Of a stretch of 22,377 nt of DNA, positions 6,249 through 14,588 are shown in pieces (the first letter of the stretch is position 1; each line of letters starts with the position of its first letter). Source of the DNA: Flavobacteriia bacterium (GTDB lineage Bacteria > Bacteroidota > Bacteroidia > Flavobacteriales_D > Crocinitomicaceae); assembly GCA_009925805.1 (NCBI GenBank), contig RFQF01000011.1:1-22377 (forward strand), read 5' to 3'. A program made the translations under genes and the position numbers. Under the pieces are notes generated by a model that was not told the origin of the DNA, made no database searches, and was given only the letters and a program-made list of their open reading frames with translations.

Positions 6249-8243
6249 ATGGCAAGAGATCTCAAATACACACGAAACATCGGTATTGCGGCACACATTG
6301 ATGCCGGTAAAACGACCACAACGGAACGTATTCTTTTTTACGGTGGTGTGAACCACAAAATCGGTGAAGTGCACGACGGTGCAGCCACCATGGACTGGAT
6401 GGAGCAAGAGCAAGAGCGTGGAATTACCATTACCTCTGCAGCGACCACGTTGACTTGGAATTACCGTGGCATTCCTTACCACGTGAACATTATCGACACC
6501 CCAGGACACGTTGACTTTACCGTAGAGGTAAACCGCTCGTTGCGTGTTCTTGATGGCCTGGTGTTTTTGTTTTCTGCTGTAGATGGGGTAGAACCTCAAT
6601 CCGAAACCAACTGGCGACTGGCTAATAATTACAATGTACCTCGAATCGGATTTGTCAACAAAATGGACCGACAAGGTGCTGACTTCCTCAAGGTATGTAA
6701 GCAAGTGAAAGACATGTTAGGAAGCCATGCGCTTCCCCTTCAAATTAATATTGGAGAAGAAGATAATTTTAAAGGAGTAGTCGATCTTATTAACTTCCGC
6801 GGTATCGTTTGGAACGAAGACGATTATGGAATGACCTTTAAAGAAGTAGAGATTCCAGCAGATATTTTGGAAGAAGCGCGTGAGTTGCGTGCAGCTCTTT
6901 TAGAAGCCGTGGCTGAGTTTGATGAAAGCCTCATGGAGAAATACTTTGAAGACGAGAATTCGTTGACTGAACGCGAAATTTTGGATGCCTTGCGTCAAGC
7001 TACCATTTCTGGGAAGGTTGTTCCGATGATGTGCGGTTCTTCCTTCAAAAACAAAGGTGTTCAGGCGATGTTAGACATGGTAATGGAAATTTTACCTTCT
7101 CCAATGGACATTGAAGCCATTAAGGGAATCAATCCAAAAACAGACGAGGAGGTAACGCGTAAGCCATCATACGATGAGCCTTTCGCTGCCTTGGCGTTTA
7201 AAATTGCCACAGACCCCTTCGTTGGTCGTCTTTGCTTTACACGCGTTTACTCAGGGATGCTCGAAGGAGGTTCCTACATCCTTAACACGCGTTCCGACAA
7301 TAAAGAACGTATCTCTCGTATTTTCCAAATGCACGCGAACAAGCAGAACCAAGTACCCAATTTAGGTGCAGGGGATATCGGTGCAATTGTTGGATTTAAA
7401 GATATTCGAACCGGAGATACCCTGTGCGCAGAAAACGCTCCAATCGTTCTAGAATCCATGGTGTTCCCAGATCCGGTAATCGGGTTGGCGATTGAACCCA
7501 AAACGCAAGCAGATACCGACCGATTGTCTACAGGATTATCCAAACTTTCGGAAGAAGATCCCACATTCCGTGTGAATACCGACCAAGATACAGGACAAAC
7601 AATCATTTCCGGAATGGGAGAGTTGCATTTGGAAATTATCGTGGATCGTTTGAAGCGTGAATTCAAAGTGGAAGTGAACCAAGGCGCGCCACAAGTGGCC
7701 TACCGCGAAGATATTTCAGGATCCACCGAACACCGTGAAGTGTACAAAAAACAAACCGGTGGTCGTGGTAAATTCGCCGATATTTTGGTGAAAATCGGAC
7801 CTCAAGACAATGCAGAGAAAAAAGGTTTGGAATTCATCAACAGCATCAAAGGGGGTAACATTCCACGTGAATTTATTCCTTCCGTAGAAAAAGGGTTTAA
7901 AGAGTCTATGAAAAATGGCGTACTTGCCGGATTCCCGTTGGAAGCCATGAAGGTAGAGTTGATCGATGGTTCCTTCCACGCGGTTGACTCCGACTCATTA
8001 TCCTTTGAATTGTGTGCGAAAATGGCGTACCGAGATGCGGTGAAAAAATGTTCCCCCATTCTTTTAGAGCCTATCATGAAGATTGAAATCGTTACGCCGG
8101 AAGATTACTTCGGAGATGTACAAGGTGACTTGAACCGTCGTCGTGGAATGCCTACGGGAATGGATGATCGCAACGGAGCCATCCATGGAATTCTCGCATT
8201 ACGCGCCAGCGCCGAAAAATATTGCCGAGGATGTAATTGCTAA
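6249..8243 (+). CDS. fusA: elongation factor G, 3' end frameshifted by an internal deletion
   Basis: EF-G is the GTPase that drives translocation on the ribosome. The G domain is intact: AHIDAGKTT (about 15-23), RGITIT in switch I, DTPGH (83-87) and NKMD (137-140). Domains II to IV follow in normal order, with GMGELHLEIIVDRLKREF in domain III and GGRGKF in domain IV. Normal sequence ends at DDRNGA (about residue 644). The last 20 residues (IHGILALRASAEKYCRGCNC) are out of frame. The true C-terminus, SMEFSHYAPAPKN onward, is encoded one base further on, in the +1 frame. Compared with the family, about 29 codons (roughly 86 bp) are missing between the two, which removes half of domain V. The 664-residue product as read is unlikely to work. 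The intact gene would encode about 700 residues. It is either an assembly error, a strain lesion, or a sign of a second fusA elsewhere. Confidence 0.9.
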   Translation: MARDLKYTRNIGIAAHIDAGKTTTTERILFYGGVNHKIGEVHDGAATMDWMEQEQERGITITSAATTLTWNYRGIPYHVNIIDTPGHVDFTVEVNRSLRVLDGLVFLFSAVDGVEPQSETNWRLANNYNVPRIGFVNKMDRQGADFLKVCKQVKDMLGSHALPLQINIGEEDNFKGVVDLINFRGIVWNEDDYGMTFKEVEIPADILEEARELRAALLEAVAEFDESLMEKYFEDENSLTEREILDALRQATISGKVVPMMCGSSFKNKGVQAMLDMVMEILPSPMDIEAIKGINPKTDEEVTRKPSYDEPFAALAFKIATDPFVGRLCFTRVYSGMLEGGSYILNTRSDNKERISRIFQMHANKQNQVPNLGAGDIGAIVGFKDIRTGDTLCAENAPIVLESMVFPDPVIGLAIEPKTQADTDRLSTGLSKLSEEDPTFRVNTDQDTGQTIISGMGELHLEIIVDRLKREFKVEVNQGAPQVAYREDISGSTEHREVYKKQTGGRGKFADILVKIGPQDNAEKKGLEFINSIKGGNIPREFIPSVEKGFKESMKNGVLAGFPLEAMKVELIDGSFHAVDSDSLSFELCAKMAYRDAVKKCSPILLEPIMKIEIVTPEDYFGDVQGDLNRRRGMPTGMDDRNGAIHGILALRASAEKYCRGCNC

Positions 8244-8265
8244 AAGTGGTAAAGTTTCCGCCTAA
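8182..8265 (+). pseudogene. fusA: out-of-frame native C-terminal codons of fusA
   Basis: Read from TCC at 8182, this stretch encodes the normal EF-G end: SMEFSHYAPAPKN, then IAEDVIAKSGKVSA, with a TAA stop at 8263-8265. It lies in the +1 frame relative to the upstream fusA reading frame. The original stop is 11 bp before rpsJ, a spacing typical of this cluster, which supports it as the ancestral gene end. It has no start of its own and is not a separate gene. Confidence 0.88.
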
Positions 8266-8276
8266 TTGACAAGAAT

Positions 8277-8582
8277 ATGAGCCAGAAAATTAGAATAAAA
8301 TTAAAGTCTTACGATCATAACCTCGTAGACAAGTCTGCAGAGAAAATCGTAAAAACGGTAAAATCCACCGGTGCCGTGGTGAGTGGTCCTATTCCGCTTC
8401 CCACCCAAAAAAGAATTTATACCGTGCTTCGTTCACCGCACGTCAATAAAAAAGCACGCGAGCAATTTGAGCTTTGCGCGTACAAAAGATTGTTGGATAT
8501 CTACAGCAGCTCATCCAAGACCGTAGACGCGTTGATGAAATTGGAATTGCCGAGCGGGGTAGATGTAGAAATTAAAGTGTAA
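8277..8582 (+). CDS. rpsJ: 30S ribosomal protein S10
   Basis: S10 (101 residues) is a head protein of the small subunit that in other bacteria also acts with NusB in antitermination. The N-terminus MSQKIRIKLKSYDHNLVDKS and the motif RSPHVNKKAREQFE are typical. No tuf gene intervenes between fusA and rpsJ, unlike the E. coli str operon. Because the fusA frame now stops early at 8243, 33 bp rather than 11 bp separate the upstream stop from this start. That could weaken coupling if the lesion is real. Confidence 0.97.
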   Translation: MSQKIRIKLKSYDHNLVDKSAEKIVKTVKSTGAVVSGPIPLPTQKRIYTVLRSPHVNKKAREQFELCAYKRLLDIYSSSSKTVDALMKLELPSGVDVEIKV

Positions 8583-8601
8583 TAATTAGTAAAGTAAAGT
8601 T

Positions 8602-9216
8602 ATGTCAGGAATAATTGGACGAAAAATCGGAATGACTAGCATCTACAGTGCCGAGGGTAAGATTTTACCATGCACCATTATTGAAGCTGGTCCCTGCGTG
8701 GTTACGCAAGTAAAAACGGTGGACAGAGATGGTTACGACGCAGTTCAATTGGGTTACGGGAAACGCAAAGACAAAAACACCCCGAACGCATTGAAAGGTC
8801 ATTTTAAGAAAGCCAACACAGATCCTAAAGCCAAATTGGTGGAGTTCAAGGAATTTGACGCCGTTTCTTTAGGGGATGAGGTAACTGTAACCTTGTTTGA
8901 AGAGGGCGAGTTCGTGGAAGTAGCGGGAACGACCAAAGGAAAAGGATTTCAAGGGGTTGTACGCCGTCACAATTTCGGCGGGGTGGGGCAATCTACACAC
9001 GGTCAGCACAACCGACTTCGTGCTCCAGGTTCCATCGGTGCTTGTTCGTATCCTGCACGTGTATTCAAGGGAATGCGCATGGCCGGTCAGATGGGGAATA
9101 AACGCAGAACCCAGAGCAATTTGGAGGTGTTGAAAGTGCTATCAGAAAAAAATATGATAATCATTAAAGGATCTATCCCAGGTGCGAAAGGTTCTTTTGT
9201 AACAATTGAGAAGTAA
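8602..9216 (+). CDS. rplC: 50S ribosomal protein L3
   Basis: L3 (204 residues) is a primary 23S rRNA binder whose long loop reaches toward the peptidyl transferase centre. The N-terminus MSGIIGRKIGMTSIY and the motif PARVFKGMRMAGQMGNKR are signatures. The central extension (GGVGQSTHGQHNRLRAPGSI) is complete. The stop overlaps the rplD start by one base (TAATG), so L3 and L4 are probably made by coupled termination and reinitiation. Confidence 0.97.
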   Translation: MSGIIGRKIGMTSIYSAEGKILPCTIIEAGPCVVTQVKTVDRDGYDAVQLGYGKRKDKNTPNALKGHFKKANTDPKAKLVEFKEFDAVSLGDEVTVTLFEEGEFVEVAGTTKGKGFQGVVRRHNFGGVGQSTHGQHNRLRAPGSIGACSYPARVFKGMRMAGQMGNKRRTQSNLEVLKVLSEKNMIIIKGSIPGAKGSFVTIEK

Positions 9217-9842
9217 TGGAAGCGAATTTATACAGTGCCAACGGGAATCTTGCTCCTTCGAAAGTATTGCTTTCCGATGAGGTGTTTGGGATTGAACCCA
9301 ACAACCACGCAATCTATCTTGATGTAAAACAGCACTTGGCGAACCGCCGTCAAGGAACCCATAAATCGAAAGAACGTAACGAAGTTTCGGGTTCTACGAA
9401 AAAATTGAAAAAACAAAAAGGAACCGGTGGAGCGCGTGCCGGTAGCGTTAAATCCGGTACACGTGTAGGAGGAGGTCGTATTTTTGGACCACGTCCTCGC
9501 AATTACCACTTCAAACTCAATGTGAAATTGAAGCGTTTGGCCAGAAAATCAGCTTTTTCTTATCAGTTGCAGCAAGATGCGTTGATGGTGTTAGAAGATA
9601 TTCAATTCGATGCGATTAAAACCAAAGAATTTGTAGGATTAATGGATGCATTATCCTTGACGAATCAAAAAGTATTGTTGATTTTGGGTGAAAAAACCGA
9701 TTCTGTATACTTGGCTTCAAGAAACTTGAAAAAAGTGAAGGTAGTTACCGCAGATTCGTTTAATACCTACGATGTATTGAATGCACGAAAAGTATTGGTA
9801 ACCCAAACTGCGGTAAGCCGTATTGAAGAAATTCTAAATTAA
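9216..9842 (+). CDS. rplD: 50S ribosomal protein L4
   Basis: L4 (208 residues) binds domain I of 23S rRNA and extends a loop into the peptide exit tunnel. The loop is visible as KKQKGTGGARAGSVKSG followed by GGGRIFGPRPRNY, a region where changes give macrolide resistance in other bacteria; nothing unusual is seen here. The start overlaps the rplC stop by one base. In E. coli L4 represses the S10 operon, but no equivalent leader structure can be recognised here. Confidence 0.96.
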   Translation: MEANLYSANGNLAPSKVLLSDEVFGIEPNNHAIYLDVKQHLANRRQGTHKSKERNEVSGSTKKLKKQKGTGGARAGSVKSGTRVGGGRIFGPRPRNYHFKLNVKLKRLARKSAFSYQLQQDALMVLEDIQFDAIKTKEFVGLMDALSLTNQKVLLILGEKTDSVYLASRNLKKVKVVTADSFNTYDVLNARKVLVTQTAVSRIEEILN

Positions 9843-9845
9843 TGA

Positions 9846-10148
9846 ATGATCATGCAAGGAATAATTATAAAACCACTCATTACTGAAAAAGCAACTTTTG
9901 CTTCAGAAGGTAATAATGTTTTCACCTTCGAAGTGGACCGTAAGGCCAACAAGATTGAGATTAAGAAAGCGATTGAAAAGACGTACAGCGTGCACGTCAC
10001 CGAGGTGCGTACGATGAATTTCGGAGGTGGAAAGTCTTCGAAAAAATACACGAATAAAGGAATTGTTGAACAGCGGAGCAAACAATGGAAAAAAGCTTTG
10101 GTGTCTGTTGCAACGGGAGAAACCATTGATTTGTTTAACAACTATTAA
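9846..10148 (+). CDS. rplW: 50S ribosomal protein L23
   Basis: L23 (100 residues) lies at the exit of the peptide tunnel and is the docking site for trigger factor and the signal recognition particle. IIKPLITEKATF at the N-terminus and YSVHVTEVRTMNF in the middle identify it. Two in-frame starts exist, at 9846 and 9852. The second would remove only two residues and give an N-terminus closer to relatives. The gene is 3 bp after rplD. Confidence 0.95.
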   Translation: MIMQGIIIKPLITEKATFASEGNNVFTFEVDRKANKIEIKKAIEKTYSVHVTEVRTMNFGGGKSSKKYTNKGIVEQRSKQWKKALVSVATGETIDLFNNY

Positions 10149-10155
10149 TTGAGCC

Positions 10156-10980
10156 ATGAGCGTAAGAAAATTTAAACCCACCACACCCGGTCAACGCCAC
10201 AAGGTCGCCTTGGACATGTCCGGCATCACGGCCACGAAGCCCGAAAAGAGCTTGGTGAAAGGTGGAACAAAATCCGGTGGACGTAACAACGACGGACGTA
10301 TGACCATGCGCTATATCGGAGGTGGTCACAAGCAAAAATACCGAATGGTGGATTTCAAACGAAATCGGTTTGATATTCCAGCTACGGTGAAAGCCATTGA
10401 GTACGATCCCAACAGAACGGCTAACATCGCTTTGATTTATTACGTGGACGGGGTAAAAAGCTATATCCTGGCGCCTAATGGACTCAAAGTCGGCGATACC
10501 GTTGTATCGGGTAAATCAGCTACACCAAACGTCGGAAATGCCATGTTCTTGTCCGATGTGCCGTTAGGTACTATGATTCACAACATCGAATTAATGCCAG
10601 GTAAAGGAGGTTCGGTTGCACGAGGCGCAGGCGTATATGGCCAATTGGCTGCGCGTGAAGGGAAATTTGCGGTGGTAAAAATGCCATCCGGTGAAACACG
10701 GATGATCTTGGTAACATGCTTAGCTACCGTAGGCGTGGTATCTAATGGAGAACATAATTTGGAGCGTTCTGGAAAAGCAGGAAGATCCCGCTGGTTAGGT
10801 CGTCGTCCACGGGTACGTGGGGTAGTAATGAACCCGGTGGATCACCCGATGGGTGGAGGTGAAGGCCGTAACGCCGGAGGTCACCCAAGATCGCGTAACG
10901 GTATGCCTGCCAAAGGCTACAAAACACGCTCGAAAACCAAGAGTTCGAACCAGTTTATTATTGAAAGAAGAAAAAAATAA
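10156..10980 (+). CDS. rplB: 50S ribosomal protein L2
   Basis: L2 (274 residues) is among the most conserved ribosomal proteins and is needed for subunit association and peptidyl transferase assembly. The RNA-binding domain contains GRNNDGRMTMRYIGGGHK. The C-terminal motif NPVDHPMGGGEGR holds the conserved histidine (His230). Length and both SH3/OB-like halves are normal. It sits 7 bp after rplW and 6 bp before rpsS. Confidence 0.97.
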   Translation: MSVRKFKPTTPGQRHKVALDMSGITATKPEKSLVKGGTKSGGRNNDGRMTMRYIGGGHKQKYRMVDFKRNRFDIPATVKAIEYDPNRTANIALIYYVDGVKSYILAPNGLKVGDTVVSGKSATPNVGNAMFLSDVPLGTMIHNIELMPGKGGSVARGAGVYGQLAAREGKFAVVKMPSGETRMILVTCLATVGVVSNGEHNLERSGKAGRSRWLGRRPRVRGVVMNPVDHPMGGGEGRNAGGHPRSRNGMPAKGYKTRSKTKSSNQFIIERRKK

Positions 10981-10986
10981 CGTAGT

Positions 10987-11265
10987 ATGAGTCGTTCCTT
11001 AAAAAAACCGCCCTTTGTGCACTATAAGTTAATGAAACGTGTAGATGATGCACAAGCCGCAAAAAGTAAAGCAGTAATAAAGACTTGGTCTCGGGCTTCC
11101 ACCATTACCCCGGATTTTGTAGGGTTAACGTTTGCAGTGCATAACGGTCATAAGTTCATTCCGGTGTTCGCAACGGAAAACATGGTAGGGCACAAATTAG
11201 GTGAATTTTCTCCGACGCGACAATTCCGCGGGCATGGAGGGAACAAAAAAGATAAAAAACGATAA
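10987..11265 (+). CDS. rpsS: 30S ribosomal protein S19
   Basis: S19 (92 residues) forms a complex with S13 in the small-subunit head near the A-site tRNA. MSRSLKKPPFVHYKLMKRV at the N-terminus and the signature HKLGEFSPTRQFRGHGG are clear. Length is normal and the C-terminus is basic. Confidence 0.97.
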   Translation: MSRSLKKPPFVHYKLMKRVDDAQAAKSKAVIKTWSRASTITPDFVGLTFAVHNGHKFIPVFATENMVGHKLGEFSPTRQFRGHGGNKKDKKR

Positions 11266-11280
11266 GATAATTAGAGAGTC

Positions 11281-11679
11281 ATGGGCCGAAGAAAACATTT
11301 AAAAGCAGAGGAATTGAAAAGCGAGAAGAAGCAAATTGCTATCGCGAAGCTTAACAATTCAACAATTTCGCCACGTAAAATGCGCATGGTTGCCGACCTG
11401 ATTCGCGGTGTCGAAGTCAACAAAGCACTGAACATCCTAACCCATAACAGTAAATTCGCTTCCGTCGGTTTGGAGAAACTGTTGCGATCCGCAATCTCGA
11501 ATTGGGAGCAAAAGAATGAAGGGAAAGACGTTAGTGAGCAAGGGCTTGTAGTTAAATCCATCGAGGTTTCCGGAGGTTCCATGCTGAAAAGAATCCAGCC
11601 CGCTCCGCAAGGACGAGCGCACAGAATTAGAAAACGATCAAATAATGTTACGATCATCGTTGATGGTGTAAATGCTTAA
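11281..11679 (+). CDS. rplV: 50S ribosomal protein L22
   Basis: L22 (132 residues) binds all 23S domains and lines the exit tunnel with a long beta hairpin. The core motif is STISPRKMRMVADLIRG. The hairpin is visible as SGGSMLKRIQPAPQGRAHR, where changes cause macrolide resistance elsewhere. The N-terminus carries about 18 extra charged residues before the core (MGRRKHLKAEELKSEKKQ), as in other Bacteroidota. Confidence 0.96.
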   Translation: MGRRKHLKAEELKSEKKQIAIAKLNNSTISPRKMRMVADLIRGVEVNKALNILTHNSKFASVGLEKLLRSAISNWEQKNEGKDVSEQGLVVKSIEVSGGSMLKRIQPAPQGRAHRIRKRSNNVTIIVDGVNA

Positions 11680-11684
11680 ATAAT

Positions 11685-12398
11685 ATGGGACAAAAAACAA
11701 ATCCAATAGGAAATCGACTCGGCTACATCCACGGATGGGAATCTAACTGGTACGGTGGTACAGATTACGGCGATAAAATCGTTGAGGACGATAAAATTCG
11801 TAAATACCTGAGCGCTCGTTTCGTGAAAGCCAGTATTTCGAAAATCATCATTGAACGAACGTTTAAGTTAGTGACAGTGACCATCAATACCGCTCGTCCA
11901 GGAGTCATTATTGGAAAAGGGGGGCAAGAAGTGGATAAACTGAAAGAGGAGTTGAAAAAACTCACCGGAAAGGAAATTCAAATCAACATTTTTGAGGTGA
12001 AACGTCCGGAATTAGATGCCCGCCTCGTGGCAGACGCCGTAGCACGTCAATTAGAAGCGCGTATTTCCTTTCGTCGAGCAATAAAAATGGCCATTGCGGG
12101 TACCATGCGCTTAGGAGCTGAAGGCATTAAAATTAAAATCTCCGGCCGTTTGAACGGTGCAGAGATGGCGCGTTCCGAAATGTACAAAGACGGTAGAACC
12201 CCGCTGCATACGTTCCGCGCAGACATCGATTACGCAGTAGCTGAAGCACACACCACCTACGGTCGCCTGGGAATTAAAGTTTGGATTTGTCGTGGAGAGG
12301 TTTATGGAAAACGGGATTTATCGCCCAACGTAGGACAATCAACGGCTGGTCCTTCTTCTGGAAACAATGCTCCAGCTCAACGAAGAAAGAAAAAATAA
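11685..12398 (+). CDS. rpsC: 30S ribosomal protein S3
   Basis: S3 (237 residues) helps form the mRNA entry channel and has helicase activity together with S4 and S5. It begins MGQKTNPIGNRLGYI. The KH domain contains RPGVIIGKGGQEV, with the GxxG loop at about 77-80. The C-terminal domain contains GRLNGAEMARSE and TTYGRLGIKVW. The low-complexity tail ends in RRKKK. Length is typical for the phylum. Confidence 0.97.
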   Translation: MGQKTNPIGNRLGYIHGWESNWYGGTDYGDKIVEDDKIRKYLSARFVKASISKIIIERTFKLVTVTINTARPGVIIGKGGQEVDKLKEELKKLTGKEIQINIFEVKRPELDARLVADAVARQLEARISFRRAIKMAIAGTMRLGAEGIKIKISGRLNGAEMARSEMYKDGRTPLHTFRADIDYAVAEAHTTYGRLGIKVWICRGEVYGKRDLSPNVGQSTAGPSSGNNAPAQRRKKK

Positions 12399-12418
12399 GA
12401 CGGAAAATATAAAAAGTC

Positions 12419-12844
12419 ATGTTACAACCAAAAAGAACGAAATTTAGAAGGGTACAGAAAGGCAGAAATCGAGGCTTAGCTCACCGAGGTTCCTCGTTGG
12501 CTTTCGGATCTTTCGCCTTAAAAACCCTTGAACCAGGATGGATTACTTCACGCCAAATTGAAGCGTCGAGGATTGCCGTTACGCGATTCATGAAAAGGGA
12601 AGGTAAAGTTTGGATTCGGATTTTTCCAGACAAGCCCGTAACCGCCAAGCCTGCAGAAGTAAGGATGGGTAAAGGTAAAGGGGCTCCTAGTCATTGGGTA
12701 GCCGTAGTAAAACCCGGTAGAATCATGTTCGAAGCCGACGGCGTTCCTTATGAAGTAGCTAAAGAAGCCATGCGACTTGCCGCTCAAAAATTACCGGTGA
12801 AATGTAAGTTCGTGGTTCGTAACGATTTTGAAATACCCGCATAA
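12419..12844 (+). CDS. rplP: 50S ribosomal protein L16
   Basis: L16 (141 residues) lies near the A-site and central protuberance and stabilises aminoacyl-tRNA binding. MLQPKRTKFRRVQKGRNRG at the N-terminus and the signature RMGKGKGAPSHWVAVVKPGR are diagnostic. Length matches the family. It starts 20 bp after rpsC. Confidence 0.97.
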   Translation: MLQPKRTKFRRVQKGRNRGLAHRGSSLAFGSFALKTLEPGWITSRQIEASRIAVTRFMKREGKVWIRIFPDKPVTAKPAEVRMGKGKGAPSHWVAVVKPGRIMFEADGVPYEVAKEAMRLAAQKLPVKCKFVVRNDFEIPA

Positions 12845-12853
12845 TAACGCACG

Positions 12854-13048
12854 ATGAAAAAGATAGATTTATCAAAACTCTCCGAACAAGAACTGCAGCA
12901 AAAGGTGATGGAGTTCAAAGGCCAAATGGAAAGTCTTCGGTTAAGCCATAAGATGTCTCCGATTGAAAACCCTATGAGAATTGCAAAACTGAGAAAAACC
13001 ATTGCACAGTATTGCACGGAATTAACTAAAAGACAACAAGCGGCATAG
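12854..13048 (+). CDS. rpmC: 50S ribosomal protein L29
   Basis: L29 (64 residues) is a two-helix protein next to L23 at the tunnel exit. The family pattern is seen in DLSKLSEQELQQKVMEFKGQ and the later IAKLRKTIAQYCTELTKR. Its place between rplP and rpsQ is the universal order. The phylum norm is about this length. Confidence 0.93.
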   Translation: MKKIDLSKLSEQELQQKVMEFKGQMESLRLSHKMSPIENPMRIAKLRKTIAQYCTELTKRQQAA

Positions 13049-13068
13049 CCGATAAATAAATGCTTAAT

Positions 13069-13326
13069 ATGGAAAAGCGAAACTTAAGAAAAGAAAGAAT
13101 TGGAACGGTGACGAGCGACAAAATGGATAAATCCATTGTTGTGGCGGTTGAGCGTAAAGAAAAACACCCGAAATACGGTAAGTTCGTTAAAACGACGACC
13201 AAGTTTGTTGCACACGATGAGAAAAACGAAAGCAACATAGGCGATACCGTGAAAATTATGGAAACGCGCCCCTTGAGTAAAACCAAGAACTGGCGAATGG
13301 TAGAAATTGTTGAAAGAGCGAAATAA
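13069..13326 (+). CDS. rpsQ: 30S ribosomal protein S17
   Basis: S17 (85 residues) is an early-binding OB-fold protein of the small-subunit body. The start at 13069 (MEKRNLRKERIG) matches relatives. An in-frame ATG nine bases upstream, at 13060, would add only MLN and is less likely. The core shows VTSDKMDKSIVVAVERKEKH and the signature IGDTVKIMETRPLSKTKNW. Length agrees with the family. Confidence 0.95.
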   Translation: MEKRNLRKERIGTVTSDKMDKSIVVAVERKEKHPKYGKFVKTTTKFVAHDEKNESNIGDTVKIMETRPLSKTKNWRMVEIVERAK

Positions 13327-13334
13327 CCTGAGAA

Positions 13335-13703
13335 ATGATACAAGTAGAGTCAAGATTATCGGTGGCAGACAATTCCGGAGCGAAGGAAGTGCTTTGCATT
13401 CGTGTCCTTGGAGGAACGCGAAGAAGATACGCATCCATTGGAGATAAGATTGTAGTTGCTGTGAAAAGTGCTATGCCAACCGGTGCTGTTAAAAAAGGTT
13501 CTGTTGCCACAGCCGTGGTGGTTAGAACGCGTAAAGAAGTTCGACGCGCAGATGGTTCGTACATCCGCTTCGATGATAACGCTTGCGTTATTTTGAATCA
13601 AGCAGGTGAAATGCGGGGAACACGGATCTTTGGTCCGGTTGCACGTGAGTTGCGGGAGAACAATTACATGAAAATTGTTTCACTAGCACCCGAGGTGTTA
13701 TAA
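13335..13703 (+). CDS. rplN: 50S ribosomal protein L14
   Basis: L14 (122 residues) is a five-strand barrel protein that forms an intersubunit bridge and binds L19. The N-terminus MIQVESRLSVADNSGAKEVL and the ending REDN-like ARELRENNYMKIVSLAPEVL are standard. It opens the spc-type gene set, but the gap from rpsQ is only 8 bp and no promoter is visible, so it seems to be read through from the S10 genes. Confidence 0.97.
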   Translation: MIQVESRLSVADNSGAKEVLCIRVLGGTRRRYASIGDKIVVAVKSAMPTGAVKKGSVATAVVVRTRKEVRRADGSYIRFDDNACVILNQAGEMRGTRIFGPVARELRENNYMKIVSLAPEVL

Positions 13704-13714
13704 TTCGAAAGGAT

Positions 13715-14032
13715 ATGCAAACTAAATTAAAAATAAAAGTTGGCGACCTCGTTAAAGTAATTAGCGGAGAGTCGAAAGGACAAGAAGGTAAAATTATTTC
13801 CATTAGTCGCACTAAAATGCGCGCTTCAGTGGAAGGGGTGAATATGGTGAAACGCCATACAAAACCCAGTGCTTCAAACCCACAAGGGGAAATTGTTGAA
13901 AAAGAGGGAACCATTCACGTTTCGAACTTGATGGTTGTAGTAGGTGGAGAAGCAACTCGTATTGGTAGAAAAGCCAACGAGGAAGGTAAATTAGTACGTT
14001 TTTCAAAGAAATCAGGGGAGGTGATTAAATAA
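13715..14032 (+). CDS. rplX: 50S ribosomal protein L24
   Basis: L24 (105 residues) starts assembly of the large subunit by binding the 5' end of 23S rRNA. The KOW motif is KVGDLVKVISGESKGQEGKI, followed by VNMVKRHTKPS. The stop overlaps the rplE start by one base (TAATG), implying coupled translation with L5. Confidence 0.96.
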   Translation: MQTKLKIKVGDLVKVISGESKGQEGKIISISRTKMRASVEGVNMVKRHTKPSASNPQGEIVEKEGTIHVSNLMVVVGGEATRIGRKANEEGKLVRFSKKSGEVIK

Positions 14033-14583
14033 TGAGCTATACACCACGACTTAAAGAGAAATACAGCGCTGAAATCATTGGCGGATTAACCGAAAAGTTC
14101 GGATACAAATCCTCGATGCGCGTACCAAAATTGACAAAAATTGTCCTAAGCCAAGGAATGGGAGACGCCGTTGCCGATAAGAAATTGATCGAAAGCGCAG
14201 CTGCAGATTTATCCAAAATTGCCGGACAAAAAGCCATCACCACCATTTCGAAAAAAGACATCTCCAATTTCAAGTTAAGAAAAGGAATGCCTATCGGAAC
14301 AAAGGTGACCCTTCGCGGAGATCGTATGTACGATTTTCTGGATCGATTCCTTTCGGTTTCCTTACCTAGAACACGCGATTTTCGCGGTATCAGCCCAAAA
14401 GGATTCGACGGTCGAGGGAACTTCAACATGGGTATTAAGGAACATATCATCTTCCCAGAAATCGATATCGACAAGGTGAATAAAATTCTTGGTATGGATA
14501 TCACCTTTGTGACGACTGCAGGAAGTGACGAAGAAGCTAAAGCATTGTTAGACGCATTTGGATTTCCATTTGCAAAAAAATAA
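14032..14583 (+). CDS. rplE: 50S ribosomal protein L5
   Basis: L5 (183 residues) binds 5S rRNA in the central protuberance and contacts P-site tRNA. Recognisable parts are PKLTKIVLSQGMGDAV, LRKGMPIGTKVTLRGDRMY and the C-terminal GIKEHIIFPEIDIDKV. Length is normal. It overlaps the rplX stop by one base and precedes rpsN by 5 bp. Confidence 0.97.
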   Translation: MSYTPRLKEKYSAEIIGGLTEKFGYKSSMRVPKLTKIVLSQGMGDAVADKKLIESAAADLSKIAGQKAITTISKKDISNFKLRKGMPIGTKVTLRGDRMYDFLDRFLSVSLPRTRDFRGISPKGFDGRGNFNMGIKEHIIFPEIDIDKVNKILGMDITFVTTAGSDEEAKALLDAFGFPFAKK

Positions 14584-14588
14584 AAGAA

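Noticed and set aside
8175..8265. Programmed ribosomal frameshifting as an explanation for the fusA break
   Set aside because: A shift would recover the last 27 residues but not the approximately 29 missing codons, and no slippery sequence is visible at the junction.
13708..13717. Shine-Dalgarno-like AAGGA before rplX, also before rplR, rpsK and rplO
   Set aside because: The purine runs lie only 1-3 nt from the ATG, too close for normal pairing with 16S rRNA, and this phylum makes little use of SD sequences. They are better seen as A-rich initiation context.
14037..14504. Long antisense open frames, such as those opposite rplE and opposite the T9SS gene at 3287-3760
   Set aside because: They lie fully inside confident genes, have no family features, and arise from codon bias in the sense strand.
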